Part shown: positions 1-11,442 of the stretch, in pieces
How positions within the stretch are numbered: the first letter of the stretch is position 1
Layout of the letters: the number at the start of each line of letters is the position of its first letter
Source of the DNA: Allium sativum
Lineage: Eukaryota > Streptophyta > Magnoliopsida > Asparagales > Amaryllidaceae
NCBI GenBank assembly: GCA_030737875.1
Contig: CM060912.1
Coordinates: forward strand, 461,284,310-461,348,309
DNA length: 64,000 nt
Reading direction: 5' to 3'
Program-made: the position numbers and the translations under genes
The notes under the pieces: generated by a model
What the model saw: only the letters and a program-made list of their open reading frames with translations
Told to the model about the DNA's origin: nothing
Databases searched by the model: none

Positions 1-31
1 TTTCGAAGAAATGTCGGCTGGTCCGGGGTGG
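1..31 (+). repeat. 3' tail of the 5' LTR of element D
   Basis: This stretch matches the tail of the 3' LTR of D. The remaining 9 bp of the same LTR lie at 4032-4040, beyond solo LTR A and its TSD, and are followed directly by the PBS. The last bases (27-31, GGTGG) are the left TSD copy of A. Confidence 0.75.
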
Positions 32-355
32 TGTAACACCCCGTATTTTTAATATAATTAAAAATAAAATATATAAAAATATGCTTATGATGGGTAAATA
101 ATGGTGATGCATAAGAAGAATTAATTAATACATGGAAGAGAAGAAAAATTAGTTCGATAACGATGTATGTAACGGAAAAGATAGTAAAATAAGGATAATT
201 AATTTAAGAATCAGGAATTAGGTAAAATGGACATCACCATTGCATTCCTCTTGAAATTTTACATGAAATAGAGTCCGAGTTTTCGAAAATCGGAGTCCGT
301 ATGACCAAGATATGGCCAAAACAAGATTCAGAAGGTTTCGGTCAACACAGAACTG

Positions 356-480
356 GCCAGGTCGACCTGGGTGTCGACCTGGGGGCCAGGTCGACCAGGG
401 GGTCGACTAGGGGGTCTACCTCTCCCATGGGGGTCGACTATAGTGTCGACCCCCCCTACAGGTCGACCTGGTCGGCCTGT
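356..480. repeat. GTCGAC-rich imperfect tandem array in LTR A
   Basis: Short GC-rich units built on GGTCGACC and GGGGGTCGAC recur about eight times in a locally GC-rich block within an AT-rich LTR. The equivalent site in the B LTRs holds a 40-bp version (50331-50430) and a shorter one (58651-58702). Confidence 0.75.
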
Positions 481-585
481 TTCAGGCCAGAACCCATTTT
501 TGAGGCCCGGGACGAGTTTTGATGGTCCGGATGGGTTTTAGGGTTAATCCGATGGCTGAAATGAATTGCTACACCTATAAAATAA

Positions 586-593
586 CACCTAGA
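586..593 (+). promoter_or_regulatory. Putative TATA box of LTR A
   Basis: TATAAAAT is followed by a leader-like stretch (CCTAGCCTAACTCACACAAATTCAT). The B LTRs have TATAAAAG at the same relative place (50605, 58875), followed by similar sequence ending ACACAAATTCATTCC, so the site is conserved in the family. Transcription start would be some 30 bp downstream. Confidence 0.5.
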
Positions 594-1947
594 CCTAGCC
601 TAACTCACACAAATTCATATGACACCAAAATGCTGCTAAAATCTCTCTTGAGCCATGGCCGCCGTCTCCAAATTAAAGCTTAAGCGTCCAAATTCAAATC
701 AAATCAAAGATCAATGCTTCTACAACAAATTCAAGGGGATAGATCAATGACACTGCAACTTTCTAAGACAAATTCACTTCTTGATTCATTAGCCGTTCTC
801 TGTAAGTGCTAGTTATTTTCAGATCTAAATATTTAATTTTAATATGGGCATGAAATAAAGTGGAATTGGATCTAAGTATGTTTATCGATTCAGATCTATT
901 CCTGTTGCTTTTTGAATCTTTAGTTTTGAGACTTGTCTACCTTTATTCTCATGACAAGTTTGTGATTTATTCAGCAATTTCCTTGATTCGTAATGATGTT
1001 ATCATCAAGTTGTAATCTTTATGCCTATCATGATGTTGTTTTCTCTCTGATCTATTTATTATGCAAATTTCTACCTTCCCCTATTTATTTTCTTTTGATG
1101 AACCTTGGTCAACTTCGGACCTTGGCCTAAAATCGCGATTCGCATACGAGATGTATACGGGGGAATAATGGGATTATTTCCTATAAGAATATGATTAATA
1201 ATTGGTAACATGAAATTGGATGTTATCATTTTATTTGCAAGTTTGGGGTAGATCTGTAAATTTTGGTATAATCCTGTTATGATAAAATTTGCATAAATAT
1301 TATATACATGGAATTCGACACCAATTGGATCTATGTAATGTAACATGAAATTTGGTATATATAACATGTATGTAATTTGGCATGTAAAATAAAATTATGA
1401 GTTTTGGAGCCTATGTAAATTAAATCAAAAGATTGGGCTTATGTTAATTAGGCATGTGTAGACTTGGAAATTTGAGCATGAAAGCGATTGTAAACTTTAT
1501 AATTGGCATAAACATGTATTATGAACTTGGGCAACTGGCATGTATTGAAATAAAAAGATTATAGTTTGGGATAACTACATCATGAATCATCGGATTTGGG
1601 TTTATTGGGTATGAAACTTGATACATGTAATTTTGGCTAGATCTTGACATATGTAAAAAGGCATGAAACTTGGTATATATGTAAACTGACTAGAATTGGG
1701 TACATATATTAGTTGGCATGTAATAGCCTTAAAAGAGGGATAAATATAAATTGAGATAAGTTGCCTTTAATGGCATAAGATAAATTGTGGTAAAATTGAT
1801 ATGATTTTGCATACCATTAATTGATGGACATAATTGAGTCAATTATGGACGTCGTTAAATTAGGAATTAATTGATAATTTGAATAGGGAAATAAATTCAA
1901 ATTGGGGTAAAAGATTATAAGTGATAATCAATGCTTAGGACACGAGG

Positions 1948-2142
1948 TTGGACACATTTGTGACGTAAACCTGCCCGGAACCGCCCGACAAATCCAGTAG
2001 TCACAAATGGTAGCCCAATGTGAGAGGTCCTAGGCCCAAATTAAAAGCGTAACAGTTGTAAAGACACGAGGTTAGACTCTTTTATGTTGTAAGACTGCCC
2101 AGACCAGCCCGGCAAATCCAGCTGCCATAAATGTCAGTCTAA
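1948..2142 (+). other. Tandem pair of conserved stem-loops in LTR A
   Basis: Two units about 124 bp apart each carry a GC-rich loop of the form CTGCCCRGAMCNGCCCGRCAAATCCAG flanked by inverted arms. Unit 1 (1948-2018) pairs CATTTGTGAC (1955-1964) with GTCACAAATG (2000-2009), plus an outer TTGGAC/GCCCAA with one mismatch. Unit 2 (2072-2142) pairs TTAGACT with AGTCTAA and TTTATG with CATAAA. The B LTRs have the same loop with different but still complementary arms. Function is unknown. Confidence 0.65.
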
Positions 2143-2289
2143 TGTAAGAGGCCTTTATAAGGTTACGGCCTTAATGAATTAAGAAATACTTAACCAGATA
2201 AACATGTGGTGGGACATGGGGGTGAAGTGGGTGACATGTGGAAATACGAATAGTAATACTTAACTAACGTAACATGGTAATTAGACCAG

Positions 2290-2730
2290 TGGGTGGGTTA
2301 AGTTAACTTGAATAAGTTGATAACACTTAACCATTATAATATGACTAGTGGATGGGGTTAAGTTAACATGCACTTAACCAATCTGATGTGATGCGTAGTA
2401 GGGTTAAGTAACACATGGGGTTAAGTTAACAAGAAAATTCTTAACCAATGTAACCAGATAGACGAACGAGGTTAAGTTAATAAACCACACTTAACCAATC
2501 AAACATAATAAGCGAGAAAGGTTAAGTTAACTAAGATAAACTCTTAACCATGGTAACATAACGAGTAGAAGGGTTAAGTACATATCGGGTTGGTGGGTAA
2601 TATTAGTAAATATAGGCCCACATACACTTAACCATTAAATACACATGCTTGAATAAGTAGCGGGGTTAAGTACACATCAGGGTTGGTGGGTAATATCAGA
2701 GAGTATAGGCCCACAGACTTAACCATTAGA
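2290..2730. repeat. GGTTAAGT/ACTTAACC hairpin-forming repeat array in LTR A
   Basis: About seven to eight irregular units of roughly 45-75 bp each open with GGTTAAGTTAAC (or a close variant) and close with CTTAACC, so each can fold into a short hairpin. The last two units also share a block containing GGGTTGGTGGGTAATAT. The B LTRs hold only two units at this place (52218-52305; 60489-60575). Confidence 0.7.
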
Positions 2731-3207
2731 AAAACCTAGTATCGGGGACCCATTCCAGCAGTAACCCACATTAGGTATCAATGGAACCCTGAGCTAGGCA
2801 GGGTGGGGCACGATTACTGGGCTGATTATAAGAGGTCAAATTAGCGGCGGTTGGTGCAGCAATGCAGGTTCTAACGGAGTGCGGGCGTGCACACACTTCA
2901 GCGCAGAAAATTTAGCCACTGGGCATCAGTAGGTATAAAGCTGTGCATCTTGATTGTGTCAGGGTTGCCACCATGGGACTTGATACACCCCATGGTGGGA
3001 CCAGCACAGGTATCTACAAGTAGGGGCCGCGTAACACAAACGAGAACTAGGTCAAGTAGGGAGCCGATCGATAAGGTAGTAAGGGTGCATCGAATATATA
3101 CATGGCCATTGGGGTGATCGAGGTGGAATCCTCAAAATCGATGTACACCTGAAGGCTACCATAATTGCGGGGATTGGGATCACGTTGTAATTATTATATA
3201 ACACGGG

Positions 3208-3288
3208 CTACTAGTTGGGACACTAGTAGGGGGTACGGATCCTTGTTGCACAGGACACTAGTTGGGATACTAGTAGGAGTACAGATCA
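3208..3288. repeat. Short direct duplication in LTR A
   Basis: The string CTAGTTGGGAYACTAGTAGG followed by GTAC(G/A)GATC occurs twice about 47 bp apart. CTAGT-ACTAG also makes each copy partly palindromic. I see no gene here. Confidence 0.6.
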
Positions 3289-4042
3289 TTCCATGTATGA
3301 CACTTATGAGGATGCTAGTTAGGTGGTGCAGAGCAAATAGATATCGTTTTAATCGTAATGCTTAGAAACCTTGCAATGTTACTCTTGATAGAAACCATGC
3401 GGTGGGATACTTGATAGGAATTATGGGATGTTATACTTGTTTCATCGTGCCCGAAGTTTATCTTCTTACCTTAGTTTATCTTGTTATCATAGTTTATCTT
3501 AGTTTATCTTGCCTACCTTGTCATCATGCTTATGTTTACTTTCAGTTTATTCATGCCATGTTATCTTTACTCATTTTTATGCTGAAAGTCACTAGGACTT
3601 ACTCAGTCTTTATGACTGACCCGTTTTGTTTCGCCTCTTTTTCTTCCGTCCCCCCTCCCCCCAGGTCCACAAGGTGGGAATACAGCTTAGTTCGGATCTT
3701 ACCAAGCTCCAAGGCTCTTTCATGTATGGCTTGGATTTCTCTTGGCTATGGCTTGCTTTGCTTTATTGGGGAATAATGCAGTTTGTTTTTATGCTTCATT
3801 GTTTTTGAGCAAGACAGATATTTTAACTATGAAATTGGGTATTGAAAGTTGATGGGCTTTTCTTGTAAACATTTATATTTAATAAATGATTTGAAGTACT
3901 TCCACTTTATTTTCCGCTGTTTTATATATGTCTGTCTTGTAATATTTCTGTTCCAGTACCCATAATACTCCATTGAAGTTAAGGCATTCCCTTTGTGAGT
4001 GACCTTAACAGATGCGGGGTGTTACAGGCGGGCCTTCACATT

Positions 4043-4054
4043 TGGTATCAGAGC
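4043..4054 (+). other. Primer-binding site of element D
   Basis: TGGTATCAGAGC is complementary to the 3' end of plant initiator methionine tRNA. It lies two bases after the 5' LTR end (…CCTTCACA, 4040) and marks where reverse transcription of D would start. Confidence 0.9.
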
Positions 4055-4237
4055 TCTAGGTTGTGTAGTTTAACCTAGGGGAAGATATCAAGGAGAGATA
4101 GTACACGTATATGAGAGAATTTGTGATATTTTTGTTTTCTAAAGCTATATATATTATTAGTATAGTTAAGGATGAAGTCGCACTGCACTAGCACCACTAA
4201 AGAGATGGTTAATCATTTTCTCTTTACGGATTGAACG

Positions 4238-5215
4238 ATGAGCCGATATACGAGGAGTACGGGTTCGAGAGAAAACAATAGTGGTGTTCCTAATATAAGG
4301 GCAATGTTTGCTACCTTCATGAGGGAGATACTTAGAGATATTCAGGGAGCAGTTCCTAATGCTGCTAACGATGGTGGAGCAGCAGTGCAGGCGCCTAGAG
4401 CCGATTTCGCCAAGCTCAACAATGATTATATCAATCTTGGTGGAAAGTTGTTCCATGGAATGGAATCGCAACGGAAGTTCAAGATTGGCTGGATAGTTGT
4501 GTGCCCATTTTCGAGGATTTGGGGATCGATGATGCAATGAAGAGGAAGCTAGCATCACGTCATCTCCAAGGACGGGCAATGAATTGGTGGAATGCTATTA
4601 AAGCAGCTACTCCAGAGGATCAAGTTACTTGGAATCAGTTTAAGGCTCGCTTCAATGAAAAGTTTATTCTAGCTTCTCAGAAATCGGAATTGTTTAGGAA
4701 ATTCTTGGAGCTTAAGCAGAATGGTAGGGCAGTCTCGGAGTATATTGCTGAGTTTGATACTTTATCGAAATATGGATTATCCCTTATCGATACTACCGAG
4801 AAGAAGAACGAGAAGTTCATAACCAGCTTAGATGGGTACTTAAGGGAAAGACTTATAAACCACATCGATGAGACATTCAAATCTATTATGGGTAAGGCAT
4901 TGAGATCGGAAAGTCTTTATCCTAAGTCAAAGAACGAGGTTGTTGCTGCATCTACAGGAGTGCCAAAGCCGCAAGCAAGCAGTGGAGGCAAGAACAATTC
5001 TCAGAATAAGAGGAAGCAGAACCATACCAAGGATGGTCAGAGAAAGAAAGACATGAAAGATATCGAGTGTTTTAGCTGTGGCAAGAAGGGCCACTATGCC
5101 AAAGATTGTAGAGCCAAGCCAACGGACAAGAAGTGCTTCAATTGCAGCCAAGTGGGACATCTTAAGGATAAATGTCCGCAACCGCCTAAAGAGAAGCAGA
5201 TCGTGAAAGCATATG
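4238..5215 (+). pseudogene. gag: Element D gag: capsid and two zinc knuckles (frameshifted)
   Basis: Gag forms the cytoplasmic virus-like particle and binds the element RNA. Translation starts at an ATG at 4238 and runs in one frame to about 4480; a shift then moves the homologous reading to the frame of 4501 onward. The retrotransposon Gag core is recognisable (residues like GRAMNWWNAIK, then the YIAEFDTLSKYG region). Two CX2CX4HX4C zinc knuckles follow at about 5090-5190: CFSCGKKGHYAKDC and CFNCSQVGHLKDKC, after a lysine-rich linker. Both knuckles are intact. It runs on into protease in the same frame. The frameshift would stop production of full-length Gag. Confidence 0.85.
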
Positions 5216-5640
5216 TTATCAGTGTTGTTCCTTCTCCGTCGAATGCCCAAACTACGGCATATAAGGGAAAGAATATCGTGATTCAAGGTATGCTTTCTGT
5301 TTATCATGTTCCAGTTCGAGTGTTGTTTGATACATGGGCTTCCCATTCCTTCATATCTAGTGACCTGGTAGATAGGTTGGGATTGGAACCCGATTGGTTG
5401 TTCGACAGCCTTAGTATGATTTTCCTTAATGTGGTCTTATCGAGTCATGGATGTATGTATGCTTGTGATTTCTTTGTTTTGGGCTTCACTGGGTTTGGCA
5501 TTATTTTGGAGTCGATTGGCTCCAAAGGTATGGGGTGGTGGTGGACTGTGAGGGGGTCTTCGGTGACCGTTAGGGCGGATGATGGGCAGAGGGTACTATT
5601 TAGTAGCCTACCTAGTAATGGGGTGATGGCTAGTTTTCTA
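5216..5640 (+). pseudogene. Element D aspartic protease domain, active site altered
   Basis: This retropepsin-like domain would cleave the Gag-Pol polyprotein. The segment VRVLFDTWASHSFISSDLV carries the active-site block, but the canonical D-(S/T)-G is D-T-W: the glycine codon GGG appears to have become TGG. Downstream the usual GIILGMDWL block is damaged (GIILESIGSKG). The domain is in frame with the zinc knuckles upstream and the RT linker downstream. Loss of the active-site glycine would be expected to abolish activity in this family. Confidence 0.75.
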
Positions 5641-6834
5641 AATTCCCTCGACATCCCGTATGAGGAGTTGTCAGATGTGCCTATTGCTGGCGAGTATCCA
5701 GACATCTTCGGGGAAGTGACCGGACTTCCACCACACCGAGAGATCGAGTTTCGGATTGATTTAGTGAAAGATGTCAGGCCTATAGTGATGCCTCTTCGTC
5801 GTATGGCGCAAAGGGAGCAATAAGAGCTCAGGATGCAAGTGAGTGATCTTTTGAAGAAGGGATTTATCAGAAGAAGTATTTCTGAGTGGGGAGCACTTGT
5901 TGTGTTTGCTACCAAGGCCGATGGTTCCCTTCGATTGTGTGTGGACTACCGCGAGTTGAACAAGGCGACGAGGAAGAATAGGTATCCTCTTCCGTGGATA
6001 GATGATTTGTTTGATCATTTGAGTGGAGTAAGAGTGTTCTCCCAGTTGGATCTCGTGATAGGATTTCATCAGCTGAGAGTATAGCTAAAACGACATTTTG
6101 GACGTCATCTGGATTTTATGAGTGGTTGGTCATGCCATTCGGATTGACTAATGCACCAGCATATTTTGTGGATCTTGTGAATAGGGTATTCAGAGATCAA
6201 TTGAATAAGTTCTTTCTTGTGTTTGTGGATGATATTTTGGTCTACTCGAGGACAGAGGAAGAACACAAGGAGCATTTGAGGATAGTGATGGATGTGTTAA
6301 GAAAACACCAATTGAAAGCGAAGTTTTCTAAGTGTAACTTCTGGAGGAGGGAAGTGAGATTTTCAGGCCATGTTATTTCAGAGAATGGCATTGCCGTAGA
6401 TCCTGCGAAGGTGGTTACGGTATAAGATTGGTCTACGCCCAAGAATGCAACAGATGTAAGAAGTTTCTTGGGGTTAGCTAGATATTATCATAAGTTTATC
6501 CAAGACTTCTCCAATATAGTCGCACCGTTAACTCAGTTGACCAAGAAGAATCAAGCTTTTGCTTGGGATGGAAAGTGAGAGAATGCATTTAAGAGTCTAA
6601 AGGAAAAGTTGACGTGTGCACCAGTGTTAGTCATTCCTAAAGGGATGAAGAGATGAAGGTATGCACAGATGCCTGTGGTAGCAGACTAGGTGTTGTACTA
6701 ATGCAAGGAGGTAGGGTTGTAGCTTATGCTAGTCGGCAACTGAAACTGCATGAGAAAAGATATCCAACCCATGATTCGGAATTGGCAGCGATCGTATTCG
6801 CGTTGAAGATGTGGAGACATTATCTGTAACGACC
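5641..6834 (+). pseudogene. Element D reverse transcriptase and first part of RNase H (broken)
   Basis: This enzyme copies element RNA into DNA. The RT fingers/palm are clear: [39 protein letters not shown] and the catalytic FVDDILVYS (about 6220-6250), so the Asp pair is kept. RNase H begins with CTDACG near 6665 and continues to ALKMWRHYL, where element N interrupts it. In-frame stops lie at 5821-5823, 6082-6084, 6423-6425 and 6576-6578, and there are frameshifts near 6085-6125 and 6650. The reading resumes at 17224 with LGERF, which proves the insertion point. Confidence 0.88.
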
Positions 6835-9800
6835 CGCCATTTTGACCGTGCCGAATCGACAAAACATGTTAACTCGGAACGTCCAAAACAACAGATTGTT
6901 ATTAGCTTCTGAGGTAAATAGAATAAATCACAAAATCACAGGGCTCAGACACAGATACAGAGCAGTATAATAACTCACAGCGGAAAATAAATACAAATAC
7001 AACAGTAGTTCATGAAGCTACTAAATAAATTTTACATTAGAGTTTACATAAATAATACAGCGGAAGTCTAATACAATAAATAAAGGATAACAGTTTGGAA
7101 CAGAAACAACAGAAATAGTTGGATGACTGGAACAACTGATCAACAGGTAGATATAGACGAGGCAAAATCCAATATAAGCTCCAGACTCCAAAGTAAATCT
7201 CGAAACTGTGATAATCGATCTGACCCGAGCAATAATGCAAAACAAAACAACTCAGATCAGGTCTAACATTCTCATGGAAGTAAATCAATTCAAATGAAAT
7301 GTTCGATGAAATGCAATCAGTAACTTAAAGGATGTTTGGGATCACCATCCTCTAAGGATCCGTCAAACTAATACTATAAAGTATAATACGCTATATACAA
7401 TAGTGTCTATCAGTAAAGTAAAAAAATCAAAATAGCGTAAGCCGGATTACCATGATTACCCTTACACCGTTTATATATTCCCATAGTATATACAGTACCG
7501 TAATTCCTCCGTAAACTGGAGGTTGATCAGAGGGCACTCCATATAAAACAGTACAAAACAAAGTCGTAGTGGGCTCGTATAAGGCATGTGACAAGGCACG
7601 CATGGAATGCCAGGGTGGATTCACCGTTTGCAGAGCCGGACTGGTGGTAACGCATAGTAGCTACTACCGCCCACCTCGATACACACTCCCATAATCAAAA
7701 GGGCCCAAATCGAATCTCAACAGTAATAGAATAATATCAAAGAAGTGTGCTCGATAAGAGGTATGACCTCACTTGGTCCGTGCATAGCTCCTGTTTTAGC
7801 CACATCAAGCTGACTCAAGGTAGTCAGGGTCTCGTAATTAATATGAAATAAAAAATGGAGTCGTTCGCCAAATCATCCCCTTCATTCTGGAACTCCACCG
7901 CGTACACAGTTGTTAAAGTGGGTTTCGGTATTGGCAGAGAGTATGACAATAGCCGATCTCGGTCTCTTTAACAACCAAACGTTTACATTTTTCACCCCGT
8001 GGTCATTATTTTATAAATCACTTTATAAAATAGTTTATACGAAATCTCAACTTCACATTTTGAATTCAAAATTTAATATCTAACTTCGATTATATTAAAA
8101 TATTGGAAAAAAAACCTCAAATCGTTTAAATCAAATCGGTTAGAACCATATCGTAAAGATTTCAAATATACTACAAACTAATACTACAACATTTAACTTC
8201 GATAAAATTTCTGAAAGTATTCGCATATTAAATCTCAAATCCAAAATCGACTTATATTTAAGTTATACCTTAAATTCCTCAATTTCCATTTAAATGTTCG
8301 AATTTAAAATGTACAATTCGAATCAAAAGCTTACATTCTAAAATTTACCAAATCGTATCGTGTATTATAATTCAAGTCATATAAATCAAAATCGTTGCTT
8401 CTACACTTTGAATCAAAATATTATATTTTCATTCAAACAAATTACGATTTAAAACCATTCTTATGCGTCAATTAAAAAAAATCTTAATTCAAACCAAATA
8501 ATATAAAATCAATTCTGCATATAACATCTATATACATATATATTCCAATTCATGTTTAATCAATTAAAATTTGAATTCAATTCATATCGATTATAAATTA
8601 AAATAAATCAATTTACCCAATTCAAATTCATCTCTACTAAAATTTCGTATCAATTCGAATTCATAACTTAATATGAGTTCATTCGTTATTCAGTTATCAT
8701 TATAAAAATTTACATCTTTAAACTTCGAAAATCGCGAAATATACTTATCCATCTTGAGTTTATTATTAAAGTTTTAAAATATATATAAGAAAATTAATTT
8801 TGAAAATAGATATGTATATATATAAGTTTATAAAATTCTAAAATTAATTAGAAATATATTATAAACATATATAAGTTTAAAATAATATAAAAATAGATTT
8901 AAAGAAATGCTTATTATAATAAAACAAAATTAAAATACTTATATGAATAAATTATATGGTTTAAAACAGATAAAATTATAAGTAAAATCTTAAACAAACA
9001 TTTAAATCTATATTTACTCATAAAATCATTTTAAACATATAATTTAAAATCTACAAAATTTAAGTTTAAAAATCTTTAAAATATAAAAACATAAAATCTT
9101 AAATTAAGATAAAATTAAAATTATCAAATCAGTTAACTTCGAAAACATGACCAACGGTGTCCGTATATAGTTTTCTACCTTATGGTTAAGTGATACGGAT
9201 ATTTATCATTACAACCCGCAATTTATAAAATTTCTACGGGTCTATCATTTCAACCCGCAATCCCAAATTCAGTAAAAATCGTTCAGGTCTATCATTTCAA
9301 CCCATAACGATTTTTCCTATTCGACTGTCCATTCGGGTATGTATCATTTCAACCCTTAGTGATTTTTCCTAAACTAGGGGTATCAACAATCACAAACAAC
9401 AATCATATAGCAACAAATCACAACATATATATCATCAGTGCAACTACGTGTCATATGAATAAATCATGTCACATATGAAATGTGCGTATATATCAAATCA
9501 AACAATTTCTATCAGCAATCCTATACATTTCATATAACGGTTCATTATTGATCTAACATCCATGAAAAGTGTAAGTCAGGTGTGAGATAAACTCACCTTT
9601 CGTGGCATAGAACGAAGACAGCAACGGATGGACAATGAAATACAATGATGACATCTAAACATGGTTCAAGATTGATCTAACAAGACAACAACCCAACAAA
9701 TCAGCAAAAGCTCTCCAAAATCCATCACGAAACGACGAAGCAAACATGATCACGACATAGAATGCACAACAACTCAAGATCAAAGCAACAAAGGAATGAC

Positions 9801-11423
9801 ATAAATTTATTTTTATTTATTTTAGGTAGGAAGCAAATAAACAGGAAAACAAGTTCCTCACGTTGCCTCAGCAATAAGATAACAACAAGCATGGCTTGGA
9901 ATCAACACAGTAGCAAGCTAAAGGAACTTTTATTTTGAAGCGGAGGAGGAGCAGGTGGACGCGGGGTATGTGGAGGGACAATAGGCTCGCGTTGGGTTTT
10001 AAATGTGGTGGCATTCGGTTTTAGGGGAACGACGACGCAAGTTGAGTGGCTATGGCGGTAGTCGGGGGCACTACCATTGACGGGAGGGAGGAGCACAGCA
10101 GTTAGCGTGGAGATGCAAGGCCGGGTTGCTCTGAAGGAGCAGGCAAGGCAGTAGGGTTCTCGGACACGGACTGATGGGGAGAGAAGAGAACAGTGGTGGG
10201 TACGGAGGTCGGTTTGTGGGCGAGAAAGGGAGATGGTCGGCTTAGGCGGTGAGCGGATACAGCATGGGAAAAAGTGAGGTGGTATGGGCAGATGCTTTTC
10301 AAGATGGAAAAAAATATGTAGGAGTTGTGTATTATTTTCTTCAGCTCATGGTATGATGGAATATACGAGGAAGCATACAGAAGAGTAGCAGCATTTATTT
10401 TGTGATGGGAAGAAACCAAAACTGCTGTCCATTCTATTTATTATGTTGTATGCGGAAAGCTTGTTGGCCGAATCAAAGAACGAACGCCTCTTCGGGAAAA
10501 ATGAACGGATTTTTTTTCTTGTATTGTATTGAAAAGTAGCGTCAAGTTTTCCAAAGCAACGAATGGCTTTTGAATGTTACATGACTTTTGAACACGTATT
10601 GTTTTGTTTCCTTCAGGGTAGTTTATCATTTTGCGAATGAAACAACGTTTGGGAAAATGGGGACAAAAGTTTGGGAAAGGAAAAGTTAGGCAACGTTTGG
10701 AAATATAATGAAGAAGAGCATGCATGGAAAGGATGGAACAAAACAAAGCATGCATGCATTTGTCCACTTACCAAGCTTTAGAAATAAACAAAAAAAAAAT
10801 GGATGGCTTAGAAAAAATAAAAGAACAGATTTTGCAGGCCCAAAATATCTAGAAAAACATGTAGGATCTGAATAGGGACAAGTCGAACTCAAATGGCTCC
10901 GTTTTAAAAATGAACTGTGCAAGCATTTCCGCAGTTTCAGCATGTACCGGGCACCGAAACTGACAAATGAATATATTGCAGAAATCAGCGCGAGAGACAG
11001 ACACAAGGTATAAAATTTGCAGTGCCAAGATGCTCTGTTCACAAAGGCGTTACGGACCCCTTTAAACGAAAAATTTGAATAGGAAAACAATTAAATGGAG
11101 GTTAAAACGTCTGATTTTCGCGAAACGGATTTCGCCATCGGATTCGTGACAACGAATAGAATATTTTTCATGTTTGTCCGAACTGCTTTCGGAGAGATTT
11201 TAAAATCGTTAAAAATTGGACTAATATGCACAGCTTTGCTCTGAAAAATGCGCGATCGACAAACATTCAAATTTTCCGACGAAATTTTCACTGCGGTTAT
11301 ATCTCACTGTACGTATTTCAAATTACAAATTCCCGTTATGGAAAACGATAAAATATTTTCAAAATAAAATATCGATTTAAATCGGGAATTAAATCGGAAA
11401 AAAATAAATATCGGGTTGTTACA
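6835..11423 (-). repeat. LTR of element N (3' LTR on the minus strand)
   Basis: It begins TGTAACGACCCGCC and ends GGGTTGTTACA in plus-strand reading. It is very AT-rich between about 8000 and 9150. Short open frames in it are not conserved protein families; I see no gene. Confidence 0.9.
9203..9372. repeat. TATCATTTCAACCC repeats in element N LTR (left copy)
   Basis: The box TATCATTTCAACCC (first copy TATCATTACAACCC) recurs four to five times at about 45-60 bp intervals, often preceded by CGGGT or CAGGT and followed by a variant of GATTTTTCCTA. The same array is at 14993-15163 in the other LTR. Confidence 0.7.
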
Positions 11424-11430
11424 GTTACAA

Positions 11431-11442
11431 TCTTCCCCACTC
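11431..11442 (-). other. Polypurine tract of element N
   Basis: The minus-strand reading GAGTGGGGAAGA lies just before the minus-strand start of the 3' LTR (TGTAACAACCCG) and would prime plus-strand DNA synthesis. Confidence 0.7.

Larger units (their letters stand above)
32..4026 (+). mobile_element. Solo LTR A (3995 bp), same family as element B
   Basis: It starts TGTAACACCCCG and ends CGGGGTGTTACA, a perfect 12-bp inverted terminal pair, and is flanked by GGTGG (27-31) and GGCGG (4027-4031), a 5-bp TSD with one mismatch. There is no PBS, gag-pol or second LTR belonging to it, so it is a solo LTR left by recombination between two LTRs. The order of internal blocks (GTCGAC-rich array, TATA box, paired stem-loops, GGTTAAGT hairpin repeats, tail TTAAGGCATTCCCTTTGTG) matches the 3.2-kb LTRs of B at 50051 and 58376. 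It is about 750 bp longer, partly because the hairpin array is expanded. Confidence 0.88.

Noticed and set aside
2887..3808. Open frames of 60-124 codons in solo LTR A
   Set aside because: They lie in non-coding LTR sequence, are not conserved as frames in the B LTRs, and match no known domain.
4043..4054. tRNA gene fragments suggested by TGGTATCAGAGC sites
   Set aside because: These are primer-binding sites next to LTR ends; no cloverleaf or other tRNA arms are present.
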